64,000 nucleotides of DNA from Alkalibacterium pelagium. Its GTDB lineage: Bacteria > Bacillota > Bacilli > Lactobacillales > Carnobacteriaceae_A. Shown here piece after piece: positions 35,382 to 46,622 of the stretch. The notes below the pieces were generated by a model. It saw only the letters and a list, made by a program, of their open reading frames with translations, was not told where the DNA came from and ran no database searches. Position numbers and translations under genes: made by a program. Position 1 is the first letter of the stretch. Each line of letters begins with the position of its first letter. The DNA is taken from NCBI RefSeq assembly GCF_900109325.1, contig NZ_FNZU01000005.1, positions 124,001 through 188,000 on the forward strand. The letters run 5' to 3'.

Positions 35382-36898
35382 CAACTTTAATCGATACTTT
35401 CCAGCAAAGAAGCAGTGACCTCGGAACGGCTCTCATCGAACACATGCAGCTGTCCTTTATGGCGTTGATCATTGCTGTACTGATCGCTGTTCCCTTGGGC
35501 ATTTTTCTGATCGGATATAAGCGCATTGCTGAACCGATCATACAAATCACTGCTATTTTTCAGACTATCCCTTCACTGGCAGTCCTGGGTCTTCTGATTC
35601 CACTAGTCGGTATAGGAACAGTGCCTGCGGTAATGGCTCTTATAATCTACGCCCTGCTTCCGATACTTAGAAATACCTACACCGGACTTGAAGGAGTAGA
35701 TCCATCTCTTAACGAAGCCGCTGATGCCATGGGAATGAGCCGCTGGCGCAAGCTTCGTAAAGTGCAGCTTCCACTGGCTATGCCTGTCATTATGGCGGGG
35801 ATAAGAACAGCGATGGTTCTCATCATCGGAACCGCCACAGTTGCTGCTCTGATCGGTGCTGGCGGACTCGGTAATCTGATCCTTCTTGGAATTGACCGTG
35901 GAGACAACAATCTGATCCTGTTAGGTGCTGTCCCGGCCGCACTGCTGGCTATTATTTTCGACCAGCTGCTGCGCTACTTCCAGAATGCGTCATTCAAAAA
36001 GACTGCGACCATTCTCGGTTCAGGTCTTCTGGTAATCCTGCTTCTGCTGGCGGCTCCTCTAATCTTTGGAGAAGATGAAGATATTGTCATTTCAGGAAAA
36101 CAAGGAGTAGAGCCTGAAGTGCTGATGAATATCTACAAACTACTGATTGAAGATCAGAGTGACATTACCGCTGGTGTGGAACCAAACTTCGGCCAGACCA
36201 ACTTTGTTTTCAATGCGTTAAGATCAGGTGAAATCGACATTTATACAGAATTCACCGGAACAGTCCTGACAACTTTCTTCGATATCGTCCCTGAACCTGG
36301 TACAAGCGAAGAAGAAGTCTTTACAGAAGCTAGAGATCTGATCTCAGAAGAATACGACATGACACTGCTGAATCCAATGGCTTTCAATAACACGTATGCT
36401 TTAGCCGTCACTTCTGAATTTGCTGAAGAACATGATCTGGCGACTATTTCCGATCTTGCTAATGTCACTGACGAGGTTGATGCCGGATTCACACTGGAAT
36501 TCAATGACCGCACAGACGGCTACCCTGGTATCCAGGACATGTATGGCATCACGTTTGGGAATGTGACAACGATGGATGCCCAGCTGAGGTACACGGCTAT
36601 CGAAAGAGGCGACATCAATCTGATCGACGCCTACAGTACGGATGCCGAAATCGATGAATACAATCTCGTCGTGCTCGAAGATGACCAGGGATTATTCCCT
36701 CCTTACCAAGGTGCACCACTGATGCTTGACGCCTTACTGGATGAGTATCCGGAAATCGAAGAGATCCTATCTGTTCTTGACGGCCTGATCGATGATGATC
36801 AGATGCGAGGAATGAACTACGAAGTAGCCTTTGAAAGTCGATCAGCTGAAGATGTCGCACGTGACTTCCTGATTGAACAGGGTCTGCTTGACGAATAA
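35378..36898 (+). CDS. Fused permease and substrate-binding protein of osmoprotectant ABC transporter
   Basis: This 506-residue fusion has residues 1-215 as an OpuCB-type permease with five or six TM helices and EAA loop NEAADAMGMSRWRKLRKVQLPLAMP (about 107-131). Residues about 235-506 are an OpuAC/ProX-like glycine-betaine/choline-binding domain (ISGKQGVEPEVLMNIYKLLIED... TNFVFNALRSGEIDIYTEFTGT). Fusing the two is known in Listeria BilEB and lactobacilli. The binding domain is tethered outside the membrane by the last TM helix (about 208-228). It works with the OpuCA-like ATPase encoded just upstream, with which it overlaps by 4 nt. Confidence 0.92.
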   Translation: MTTLIDTFQQRSSDLGTALIEHMQLSFMALIIAVLIAVPLGIFLIGYKRIAEPIIQITAIFQTIPSLAVLGLLIPLVGIGTVPAVMALIIYALLPILRNTYTGLEGVDPSLNEAADAMGMSRWRKLRKVQLPLAMPVIMAGIRTAMVLIIGTATVAALIGAGGLGNLILLGIDRGDNNLILLGAVPAALLAIIFDQLLRYFQNASFKKTATILGSGLLVILLLLAAPLIFGEDEDIVISGKQGVEPEVLMNIYKLLIEDQSDITAGVEPNFGQTNFVFNALRSGEIDIYTEFTGTVLTTFFDIVPEPGTSEEEVFTEARDLISEEYDMTLLNPMAFNNTYALAVTSEFAEEHDLATISDLANVTDEVDAGFTLEFNDRTDGYPGIQDMYGITFGNVTTMDAQLRYTAIERGDINLIDAYSTDAEIDEYNLVVLEDDQGLFPPYQGAPLMLDALLDEYPEIEEILSVLDGLIDDDQMRGMNYEVAFESRSAEDVARDFLIEQGLLDE

Positions 36899-36926
36899 AT
36901 ACGTTCAAAAAAACAACCATACAATC

Positions 36927-36958
36927 AAAGTCCAGCTGTTTTTACGGCTGGGCTTTTT
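36927..36958 (+). terminator. Terminator of the osmoprotectant operon
   Basis: AAAGTCCAGC pairs with GCTGGGCTTT (one G-U) around a 10-nt loop, followed by TTT, 29 bp past the stop. Confidence 0.85.
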
Positions 36959-36990
36959 CACTTTTTAAACCTCTATCAGTTTGATCAATG

Positions 36991-37080
36991 TTCGGGTTTT
37001 ACCCTTATTTGACGATACAACACAGTGAATATTCGTGTTTATCCCCTCTATAACTGAACGTTCTGAGGTTTATCCCTTGA
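36991..37080. repeat. Three imperfect direct repeats upstream of guaB
   Basis: Units beginning TTCGGGTTTTACCC (36991), TTCGTGTTTATCCCC (37032) and TTCTGAGGTTTATCCC (37061) share G-G/T-TTTATCCC followed by an AT-rich tail. The 370-bp gap 36960-37330 holds these repeats, no believable gene, and no recognisable purine riboswitch. GTTTACCCC also occurs upstream of the osmoprotectant ATPase gene (34350-34358). Meaning unknown. Confidence 0.35.
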
Positions 37081-37315
37081 TAACATAATTAATTTTTGAT
37101 TAGACTTATATGCTTTAAGCGAATGATTATAATTGATCGATCCCTCTCTATCCCTATCACAATAGCTTTTGAAACGGCTATCATGATATTTTCTATTCCA
37201 TCTATTAATGAGAAGTTTCTCATTATAAAAAATGCCTGAAAATACCATTTGATAAGCTTCCGTCACTTTGATACACTAATCCTTAAAATTATCAGCCCGT
37301 TACGCTAAATCTTAA

Positions 37316-38812
<1,497 letters not shown>

Positions 38813-38845
38813 TTGATTATAATTTCTAAGATAAGGGTGAATTGA

Positions 38846-40402
38846 GTGACCTCTACTATTGATACGACAACATTGGAAAAACTGATCGTTCTGGACTTCG
38901 GAAGCCAGTACAATCAGCTGATCACACGCCGTATAAGAGAATTCGGTGTCTACTCCGAACTGCTTCCGCACACAACAACTGCAGAAGAACTGAAAGACAT
39001 GAACGTTAAAGGCATCATCTTCTCCGGTGGACCGATGAGTGTCTATGACGAGAATGCCTTCTCGATCGATCCGGAAATTTTCGATCTGGGCATTCCGATT
39101 CTGGGTATCTGTTACGGCATGCAGTTGATGACATATATGCTTGGCGGAGAAGTCAGCCCAAGCAAAAACCGTGAATACGGTAAAGCTGAAATCAGCGTGC
39201 AGGACCGTACAGCCGCTCTATTTACAACATTGGAAGAAGAAGAAAACGTCTGGATGAGCCACGGGGATTACGTGACTAAAAGTCCGGAAGGTTTCACTGT
39301 CACAGCATCAAATGATCACTGCCCGATCAGTGCCATCCAGAACCTGGACAAGAACTTCCACGCCGTACAGTTCCACCCGGAAGTCCGCCATACAGAAAAC
39401 GGCAATGAAATTCTGCGCAACTTTGCCTTCGGTGTCTGCGAATGCTCAGGTAACTGGACCATGCAGAACTTCATCGACATGGAAGTCGACAAAATTAGAG
39501 AACTTGTTGGCGACAGGAAAGTCCTGCTTGGATTATCAGGCGGCGTCGATTCAAGTGTTGTCGGCGTGCTTCTGAATAAAGCCATCGGGGACCAGCTGAC
39601 CTGTATCTTTGTCGACCACGGCCTGCTTCGTAAAGACGAAGGCGATCAGGTCATGGCCAGCCTAGAAGGTAAATTCGGACTGAACGTGATCCGCGTCGAT
39701 GCAAAAGACCGCTTCTTAAGCAAACTGAACGGTGTGTCAGATCCTGAACAGAAACGTAAAATCATCGGAAACGAGTTCGTCTATGTCTTCAACGACGAAG
39801 CAGCGAAACTGGATGGCATCGACTTCCTGGCTCAAGGGACGTTGTATACCGATGTCATCGAAAGTGGAACAGCCACAGCTCAGACCATCAAGTCTCACCA
39901 CAACGTTGGTGGACTCCCTGATGACATGACTTTCGAGCTGATCGAACCATTGAATACCCTATTTAAAGACGAAGTCCGTGAACTCGGACTTGAACTGAAC
40001 ATGCCTGAATCACTCGTCTGGCGTCAGCCATTCCCTGGACCAGGTCTAGGTATCCGAGTGATCGGTGAAATCACTGAAGAGAAACTTGAAATCGTCCGCG
40101 AAAGTGACGCGATTTTAAGAGAAGAAATCAAAAAAGCCGGCCTAGACCGTGACATCTGGCAATACTTCACGGTCCTGCCTGGCTTCAAGAGTGTCGGTGT
40201 CATGGGAGACGGCCGCACATATGACTATACAATCGGTATCCGTGCCGTGACATCAATTGACGGCATGACCGCAGACTTCGCCCGCATTCCATGGGACGTC
40301 CTACAGAAAATCTCTGTTAGAATCGTCAATGAAGTCAAGCACGTTAACCGTATCGTGTATGACGTAACGAGCAAGCCACCATCCACTGTTGAGTGGGAGT
40401 AA
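38846..40402 (+). CDS. guaA: GMP synthase (glutamine-hydrolysing)
   Basis: This 518-residue protein has a class I glutamine amidotransferase domain with the nucleophile in GICYGMQLM (Cys near 89) and HPEVRHTE, an ATP-pyrophosphatase domain with the P-loop [11 protein letters not shown] (about 229-239), and a C-terminal dimerisation domain ending KPPSTVEWE. It aminates XMP to GMP. The start is GTG at 38846 after AAGGGTGA. The 3' end is complete and intact. guaA 3' ends are known island integration sites, and an AT-rich gene lies directly beyond it here. Confidence 0.98.
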   Translation: MTSTIDTTTLEKLIVLDFGSQYNQLITRRIREFGVYSELLPHTTTAEELKDMNVKGIIFSGGPMSVYDENAFSIDPEIFDLGIPILGICYGMQLMTYMLGGEVSPSKNREYGKAEISVQDRTAALFTTLEEEENVWMSHGDYVTKSPEGFTVTASNDHCPISAIQNLDKNFHAVQFHPEVRHTENGNEILRNFAFGVCECSGNWTMQNFIDMEVDKIRELVGDRKVLLGLSGGVDSSVVGVLLNKAIGDQLTCIFVDHGLLRKDEGDQVMASLEGKFGLNVIRVDAKDRFLSKLNGVSDPEQKRKIIGNEFVYVFNDEAAKLDGIDFLAQGTLYTDVIESGTATAQTIKSHHNVGGLPDDMTFELIEPLNTLFKDEVRELGLELNMPESLVWRQPFPGPGLGIRVIGEITEEKLEIVRESDAILREEIKKAGLDRDIWQYFTVLPGFKSVGVMGDGRTYDYTIGIRAVTSIDGMTADFARIPWDVLQKISVRIVNEVKHVNRIVYDVTSKPPSTVEWE

Positions 40403-40468
40403 AGATCCACTATAAATAAAAGTATGAACGCCTATTTTACAGCGTTTCTTGGAATGTAAAACGAACAG

Positions 40469-40526
40469 AAAACACTATCAATCAAGCCTGCCATGAAAAA
40501 TTGGGTAGGCTTGATTGTTAGTGTTT
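40469..40526. terminator. Long bidirectional hairpin between guaA and the STAND-like gene
   Basis: Two arms of about 23 nt (40469-40491 with 40503-40526) pair with only a few mismatches around an 11-nt loop. On the minus strand a TTTTC follows, and on the plus strand there is no clear T-run. It probably ends both converging transcripts. Confidence 0.6.
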
Positions 40527-40555
40527 ATGATAATAAAAAATCTCATTCAGATATT

Positions 40556-43500
40556 TTATTCCAAATAATCTGATAGCAACTCTTTTTCTTTTTGCTTTTT
40601 AAGTGAGTCTATACATTTTGTGATAATTAATGAATGGGAAATATATTTTATTCCTTCAAAAATATCAAGTAACTTATTTAAAAAACTAATATCTTTATCT
40701 AAAAGAGGTACTAAACTTCCAGACCAACTTTTAGTGCGCATAGTTAGATTTAATTTTTCAAAAAAAGTCTCAGTAATTTCTTTATCCTTGAGTAATTCGA
40801 AAATATGCAGCAATATCTCATTATCGAATATTTCAAGCGATAAGTTGTATAAATTAACCAACCTATCCTCATTCCCAGTATTTATTACTTCTGCTTTTAT
40901 AAATTCTATAGATCGCTCAATATTAGCTATAAAAATTTTTTCCAGATAGGGGTCTACTCCTACATAAATCACACGATTTTCTTGAATTAAAAATTCTAAA
41001 TACCTTCTAATTCCTTTCTCTGCGACTACTGATTTCCATATACTTTCTAGTTGAATATCGTATTTATCATAATTGATTTTTAATCTATGAGTGTTTAGCT
41101 CAACAAGGAATAAGTATATAAAGTTTTCATCATTTTCTTTTAATAGGCATTTAAAAATTTCTCCTGATTCATCAACTCCTCTACTACCGATAAGACTTAA
41201 ATAGATTTCTTTTAGTTCTTTATATCCTACTATATCCAAAATTTTATCAGCGCCATCCTCTGGCACATAGTTAGGTATAAAAAAACTCCCCAATACCTTA
41301 TCTTCTGATAACATATTTTTTAAGATATTTAAAATATTTCCATCATGCTTGATATAGTTTTCAAAAGATATGATATTAAAATAATTTATTACTTCATGGT
41401 CTTTAAGATTTTCTATGAAAGACACGAGTCCTTCTCTCTCGCTATCTCGAATGTTTCTACATATCAAAAAGTTTGTAAGATACCAACCTTCATCTATTTC
41501 CTTTTCAACTGTGTTTAGAATATTTTTACCTTCTTCAAAAGACAACTTATTCATATAATGGATAAAATTATTAGGTGAAATATAAAAATTACTATTTAAC
41601 AACGCTGGTAATAACTTTATTTTATCCTCAATATCTAGTTCTGAATACAATAGAAGCACAGAATCTTCTAATTCATACTTATTTAACAATTCGTCCGATT
41701 GATATATTCCAATGATGTTGAACAACCAAACTAAGTCATTAGAATAGTTTTCAAAAATCTCACGAAGACTTTTCTTTCTTATCTTTTGAACCTTTTCATA
41801 ATCAATTTTTTCCATAGGATAAGCCCAAACGCTAGTTGAAAAATCTTTATAAATTTTTTGAATGCTTGACGGTTTATATTCAAAAAAAGGCTGTGATTTT
41901 ATATTTAGCTTTTTAGATTTTGAATACAATTCAAATACTATAGCTTCTTGTCTATAATTCAACCTATCTAAATCTTGAAAAAAAAGATTTTCAATACAAG
42001 TTAAATCTGAACTAACAGTCTCAAAGAATCCATTTTCAGTTTCATAGACTGGATAATTGAGCAATAATTTATCTATATAATTATTCACTTCTACGATTCC
42101 ATAACTATAAACTTTGGAGAGTAAACAAAAAATGTTTTTATGCAATTTAATTAGATATTCTCCATCAACTAGTGTATAACGATTAACAACCAAATTCTTA
42201 TTGTTAAAAGTAAATTTTTCTGCTGAAAACTTTAAAAACTCATTAGCAATATTGGCAATAAGCAGCGCTGTTGGTTCATTTATGTTTTCTTGAACTGTAA
42301 AAATTTCAATAATACTGAATCTTTTTTCTAGATAAAGATTCGAACTAGCTTCAATATCAAAATTATTTTTAATTGCCGAGAAAATTTCATAGATTTTATC
42401 CTGTCTTTTTCTGAAATAATCCATAAGAAGTATACCAGCATCCTTAAATCTTTCGCTATTTGATAATGAACAGAGAATACTTATAATCGGATCGTTAACT
42501 CCTTGATTTTTCTTGTTCTCCTCAAATTCGTTTTGAGATACTTGAAATTTAGCGCTATCAACATCTTGAATTTTCTCATGAACATAAGCAAGAGATTCAA
42601 CGGGTATAATTACCCCGTATTGTGTTAAAAAACTTTCATTATCCTTATCTGCAATAATATCATTGAAAACAAACTTTATTTCATTGGTTAGATATTCTAT
42701 CCATTCCTTAGAAGAATTAAAATTATTTACAAGAACAAGCATTTCAACAATCTCTTTTTTATGGCTAGGATAAAGATTAATAAAAAAATCTTTTATCAAA
42801 ATTTTCTTATTTGCAATAAAATCTACTATTACAAAATCTGATAAACTTTGATCGCTGACTTTAACAGCTTTATCCTGAAATATATCACAAAGTTCTTTAC
42901 CGTGTAGTTGATTTAAAGCAGCTAGAAAGCTATCATAATCAATTTTGAAATATTTTAAGATGTCATCTAATGATTCTTTATTTGTCAAATTCAGCTTTTG
43001 TTTAAAGCTTAAAATGAACATACAAATTTGTTCATTTGAAGAGAGGGAATTCTCTTCAATGATTTTACTGTAATAACTATCCAATATTTCTTTCCCATTT
43101 TCAATAAAATCAAAGTTTTTCTCTTTAACCATAATAGCTGCAATTACAGCTATTCTCGGATTATTATGAGATAATTTCATAATCTTCCTAAGATTAACAG
43201 GAGAGATATCTTCTATACTTTTAATCAGCGTTTCAATATGATCATCGCTCATTAAAGAGTGTTTATGCACTTTGATTTTAAACGGCGTTATTTGTTTAAT
43301 GACCCCTGAAAGTGCATAATCTCGAACAGTCATAATGATTTTCAACTTTTGTTCAAAGTCCTTTAAACTCAGTAGGTTAACAATAGCATCAAAATTTGTA
43401 ATCGTATTAGCATCATCTAAAAACAAATAATTTACTCTGCTAATGTCTAATGCATCCTTAATATCTTGATAAACAGGCATACTATTGCTCTTAACACAAA

Positions 43501-44218
43501 TTATGTTGTTATCCTCAGGTAGTGCCTTACATATCTCAATGGCTAGTCTAGTTTTTCCAGCTCCAGGTACTCCAGATAGCAGAATAATCTGATGACTATT
43601 TACGTCATCCTTCATCCTATCAATTATATGTTTTTCATCTATATATGTTGTATCCAGGGGTGCACTGGTTTTACTTTTATGATGTATAGATATAAATTGC
43701 TCTAAATTCCAAACCTGTTCTGTTGATTCTAATATACCCAAAAAGTCTTTTACAATATCTTGATACTCAAACTTAAGGAGGTCATTGGATAATGTATCTA
43801 TTCCTATTAAAGTCAGCTTTATCGAGCCTGCTAGACTTCTTAGTTCCTTATCTTTCTCAACAGTTAAATTCGAAGAAGTGTGGCAGCAGATTATTTCTCC
43901 AATATCTTTTTCATCAACTTTAGATTTCTCGATAGCTTCTCGTACATCTGTCTCTAATTTTGCCGTCGCATCCTTTCTAGTACCATACATAACCAAAATG
44001 TAAGTTTTAGAATCGTCGTCAAAATAGTAAGTGTCAGGTATTCCTTTAGTAGTCTTATCTGTCCCATCCATAGACCCAAGAGATACAATATTCTCCCAAT
44101 TTCTTTTACGGTACAAATAGACATCACATAAATTTTGGAAGCGTCCTCCTTCTAATTGTTTGATTTCATTTTGAACCCTATTTAACTTGGACACAGTATA
44201 TTTTTCCTCCTTTGCCAC
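40556..44218 (-). CDS. Large STAND-like NTPase with N-terminal nuclease-like domain; candidate antiphage protein
   Basis: This 1220-residue cytoplasmic protein has no signal or TM. Residues 1 to about 180 look like a restriction-endonuclease-fold domain (FQNLCDVYLYRK..ENIVSLGSMDGTDKTTKGIPDTYYF, then a strand YILVMYGTRKD). A STAND/AAA-type NTPase follows: Walker A GVPGAGKT (about 214-221), Walker B NYLFLDDAN (about 258-266), sensor-like IIMTVRDYAL (about 295-304), then a winged-helix-like region. From about 450 to the end it is a long alpha-helical array, as expected of a sensor. Effector-NTPase-sensor order matches nSTAND/Avs-like antiphage proteins. The gene is far more AT-rich than guaA beside it, implying transfer. 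The acidic catalytic pair of the nuclease is not obvious (M where E might stand), so nuclease activity is uncertain. Confidence 0.7.
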   Translation of the reverse strand: MAKEEKYTVSKLNRVQNEIKQLEGGRFQNLCDVYLYRKRNWENIVSLGSMDGTDKTTKGIPDTYYFDDDSKTYILVMYGTRKDATAKLETDVREAIEKSKVDEKDIGEIICCHTSSNLTVEKDKELRSLAGSIKLTLIGIDTLSNDLLKFEYQDIVKDFLGILESTEQVWNLEQFISIHHKSKTSAPLDTTYIDEKHIIDRMKDDVNSHQIILLSGVPGAGKTRLAIEICKALPEDNNIICVKSNSMPVYQDIKDALDISRVNYLFLDDANTITNFDAIVNLLSLKDFEQKLKIIMTVRDYALSGVIKQITPFKIKVHKHSLMSDDHIETLIKSIEDISPVNLRKIMKLSHNNPRIAVIAAIMVKEKNFDFIENGKEILDSYYSKIIEENSLSSNEQICMFILSFKQKLNLTNKESLDDILKYFKIDYDSFLAALNQLHGKELCDIFQDKAVKVSDQSLSDFVIVDFIANKKILIKDFFINLYPSHKKEIVEMLVLVNNFNSSKEWIEYLTNEIKFVFNDIIADKDNESFLTQYGVIIPVESLAYVHEKIQDVDSAKFQVSQNEFEENKKNQGVNDPIISILCSLSNSERFKDAGILLMDYFRKRQDKIYEIFSAIKNNFDIEASSNLYLEKRFSIIEIFTVQENINEPTALLIANIANEFLKFSAEKFTFNNKNLVVNRYTLVDGEYLIKLHKNIFCLLSKVYSYGIVEVNNYIDKLLLNYPVYETENGFFETVSSDLTCIENLFFQDLDRLNYRQEAIVFELYSKSKKLNIKSQPFFEYKPSSIQKIYKDFSTSVWAYPMEKIDYEKVQKIRKKSLREIFENYSNDLVWLFNIIGIYQSDELLNKYELEDSVLLLYSELDIEDKIKLLPALLNSNFYISPNNFIHYMNKLSFEEGKNILNTVEKEIDEGWYLTNFLICRNIRDSEREGLVSFIENLKDHEVINYFNIISFENYIKHDGNILNILKNMLSEDKVLGSFFIPNYVPEDGADKILDIVGYKELKEIYLSLIGSRGVDESGEIFKCLLKENDENFIYLFLVELNTHRLKINYDKYDIQLESIWKSVVAEKGIRRYLEFLIQENRVIYVGVDPYLEKIFIANIERSIEFIKAEVINTGNEDRLVNLYNLSLEIFDNEILLHIFELLKDKEITETFFEKLNLTMRTKSWSGSLVPLLDKDISFLNKLLDIFEGIKYISHSLIITKCIDSLKKQKEKELLSDYLE

Positions 44219-44357
44219 CTCAAAAGAATTTCAATGTATCTTTAGTAACTTTTCTTAATTTCCCAAATCAAATATAAAGCTCATCCCTAGTCTTATCTGA
44301 ATGCAACTTCATCAAAGCCGGACGCATTGATTGGAAACCTCAACTAACACTTTCCCT

Positions 44358-44535
44358 TCAAAAAGAGGTGAAAAAGATTTCCCAGTCAAACTCAATGACA
44401 AATTCGAAATCATCTTCAAGAACATTCACTGACCTTCCTATCAAATATTCTTCCGAAAATTTGACTTTTTCCTCTTCTCTCCAAATTGCTAATATAGTAA
44501 TCAACCAATTCCGACAACCATTTACTTTTCACCAT
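44358..44535 (-). pseudogene. Decayed short gene fragment
   Basis: Reading the minus strand from ATG at 44535 gives MVKSKWLSELVDYYISN; a frameshift then gives SEEYLIGRSVNVLEDDFEF followed by VIEFDWEIFF up to a stop at 44358. The two halves look like one broken protein. It follows the broken regulator gene at 44543 by 7 bp. Family unknown. Confidence 0.35.
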
Positions 44536-44542
44536 ACTTAAT

Positions 44543-45094
44543 TTACCCGCTCATTTCAATATAATCCAACACTTCGTGATGGACAAAAACCGCCGCCTCT
44601 CCTTTTTCCTTATCAGATAATTTTTAAGTTTCTCTGATTTATCAATCTGCTGCTTAACGTTCTTACCAATAAAGCGATTAAAAATACTCGGAGAAAAATC
44701 CGCGTAACAATCATCTATGAATTCTTCCAACGGATAACCGACTTCATTTTCTCATCCCCGATTCTTATAATCGCAAGTAAAGAATTCTTCTTTAACCTGC
44801 CTCACAATTTCAGGGTATTCTTTACCTAGCTCACTTAGTCCCGTTAGCGTTAGATAATCTGCGATATATTCCTATATCTCACCAAAGTAAAACCATCCAA
44901 CAGACCTTCCACTAATCTTAGCCATCTTTTCTTTCACATCGATTGGTGCTAGAATATATTCTTGAAAATACGAACTAATCGTCGGCTTCTTCAATCCAAG
45001 CCGACTGCCAAAGGCTGTAAAAGAGATATCCATTGCGTCTTTGATTTATTTCAGTCGCCTTCCGATTTTTCTTTATTTGGTTATAGTTATCCAT
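44543..45094 (-). pseudogene. Decayed XRE-type regulator gene
   Basis: From ATG at 45094 the frame reads MDNYNQIKKNRKATEI, then needs a one-base shift to continue IKDAMDISFTAFGSRLGLKK and PTISSYFQEYILAP, a helix-turn-helix of XRE type. It continues through KISGRSVGWFYFGEI, an in-frame TAG, EYIADYLTLTGLSELGKEYPEIV, a TGA, and a last shifted stretch ending HHEVLDYIEMSG before TAA at 44543. At least two stops and two frameshifts show the gene is dead. Similar regulators with a W-F-Y-F-G segment occur on mobile elements of lactic acid bacteria, which fits an old island here. Confidence 0.6.
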
Positions 45095-45322
45095 ACATTT
45101 CCGATCTCACCTATACAATTCATATGCAGAATATCTCACGTATATTATTACGTATATATTTTTTCACAAAAGCTATCGACGAGTATTTAAACTCGTATAT
45201 GGTTTAATTGTAGAGGTACCGCTACGTTATTTAAAATCTAACGTATATCAAATCATTAGTGTCTCACGGTAACAAAAGGATGGAGCTATGAGCGCGTCTT
45301 ATCTTTGTTTCGTTTTGAAAAG

Positions 45323-45493
45323 ATGAGCGTAAAAATTGAGAACACTAAACCCGTCGTAACGGTAGATGAACTTGAGAAAAATGGAATCTCACCTGTCCCT
45401 TTTAACATTCTTGTGATAAAACCTTAGGGACGTGAAAATGGTCACTTTGTAAGTTATGATTTTCTGACACTTCAGACTCAGCAGTTTTATTGA
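45323..45493 (+). pseudogene. Short frame with one in-frame stop
   Basis: The plus frame from ATG at 45323 reads MSVKIENTKPVVTVDELEK, then NGISPVPFNILVIKP, TAG (45425-45427), and then GRENGHFVSYDFLTLQTQQFY before TGA. Composition looks protein-like, but the stop breaks it. Family unknown; could be chance. Confidence 0.3.
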
Positions 45494-45499
45494 CAAAAT

Positions 45500-46060
45500 A
45501 ACCAACAGATGCTCTTGGCAATCATACTAAAGATTCATACAACAAGTGATCAGGCTAGCGGAGCTGCGTAGCAGTTCTGCTCATTTACTTGTTCTCTATT
45601 AACTCTTCAGATTCATTATATATAGTAAGAGTACTGGAATTTTCATGTTCGCAGCCTATTATTACTAACAGAATCATAGATAGCATAATAATTTACACTA
45701 AATATCCCCCTGAATGTATCCTTATTATTAATAACTCTAATAAACTGTATCATATAACTATTGTATCTGCGTTTTGTGTCCTAAGCAATGGCTTTAGTGA
45801 CTAGTTCTAAATTTGAACTTTGAGACTAATTAAAGCGGCGACGTTATATGAACTGGCTGCAATACCCTTTTTAGTGCCACTTAATTTTAGAATTATAAAT
45901 TAATTGGTCACAAAAACGCTTTTGATACCATTTCTCTCGTAAAAAGCTATTAAACTAGTCTCAATATGGGTTTATGAGACTAATCCAGGGACATTATTTT
46001 AATAAAATGGCTCTAATGTAAATTAGCGGAAGATTATACTTTCAGTTTCACCCAATCATT
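45500..46060. other. AT-rich non-coding remnant
   Basis: About 560 bp with only short doubtful frames. A dyad AACAAGT...ACTTGTT (about 45539-45594) and an inverted repeat TAGTCTCA/TGAGACTA (near 45956-45981) are present. It is probably the eroded remainder of an acquired segment. Confidence 0.4.
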
Positions 46061-46061
46061 C

Positions 46062-46596
46062 CTAGCCACCAACTGTATCGGGCAAGGCCTGATATTCATC
46101 ACGAGAAATAACGATCTCATGTATAAAATCTTCCAGCTCTCTAAAATCCTTTACAGCAACTGGTGTATCGGGACGTTACCATATATGAAATGTCTTGCCT
46201 CATTATTCATATGAACGGTCCACTCAGATACTGTTGGCGGTTCGGAATAACATGCTTCTCCAGCATCAAAATCGTTGATGCTCCTGATTTTCAATGCACT
46301 CATTTCATTATATATATATCCTCCATATCATCAAATATTCACTCCAAAGTTATTTCTACTATGCCAGCTCCCTCAGTATCTTTTGTCAAGCTGTCTTCGA
46401 AGGTGTCGATGTTCTGTCTTTCATATGTATCATAGTTTAAGTTGAAATTAAAATCTTCTGGTACTTCTCCGGCAATTTGTTCTTCTCTAGCTGGTCCTTG
46501 GCTTTCCAGTACATTTTCCAATTGTCTACAGCCACTGCTGAATACAACTAGAAGTAAGACAGTGGTGAATAACAGGGCTTTTTTGAATTAAACCAT
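46062..46596 (-). pseudogene. Broken lipoprotein gene
   Basis: On the minus strand ATG at 46596 is followed after one codon by TAA, then FKKALLFTTVLLLVVFSSGC, a clear lipoprotein signal, and an acidic domain ending VEITLE-stop. Shifted frames continue plausible protein (SALKIRSINDFDAGEACYS, then TVSEWTVHMNNEARHFIYGN, then VAVKDFRELEDFIHEIVI) to TAG at 46062. A destroyed start and at least two frameshifts make it a pseudogene. It would have been a surface lipoprotein of about 175 residues. Confidence 0.6.
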
Positions 46597-46622
46597 ATGT
46601 GACCACTTCTTTTTAAGACGCC

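Noticed and set aside
40360-40410. Direct repeat of the guaA 3' end marking an island (att sites)
   Set aside because: I looked for a second copy of the last bases of guaA downstream and found none, nor any integrase gene, so a site-specific island is not shown.
45589-45804. 71-codon plus-strand frame in the decayed region
   Set aside because: No ribosome site, low-complexity AT-driven composition, and no likeness to a protein domain.
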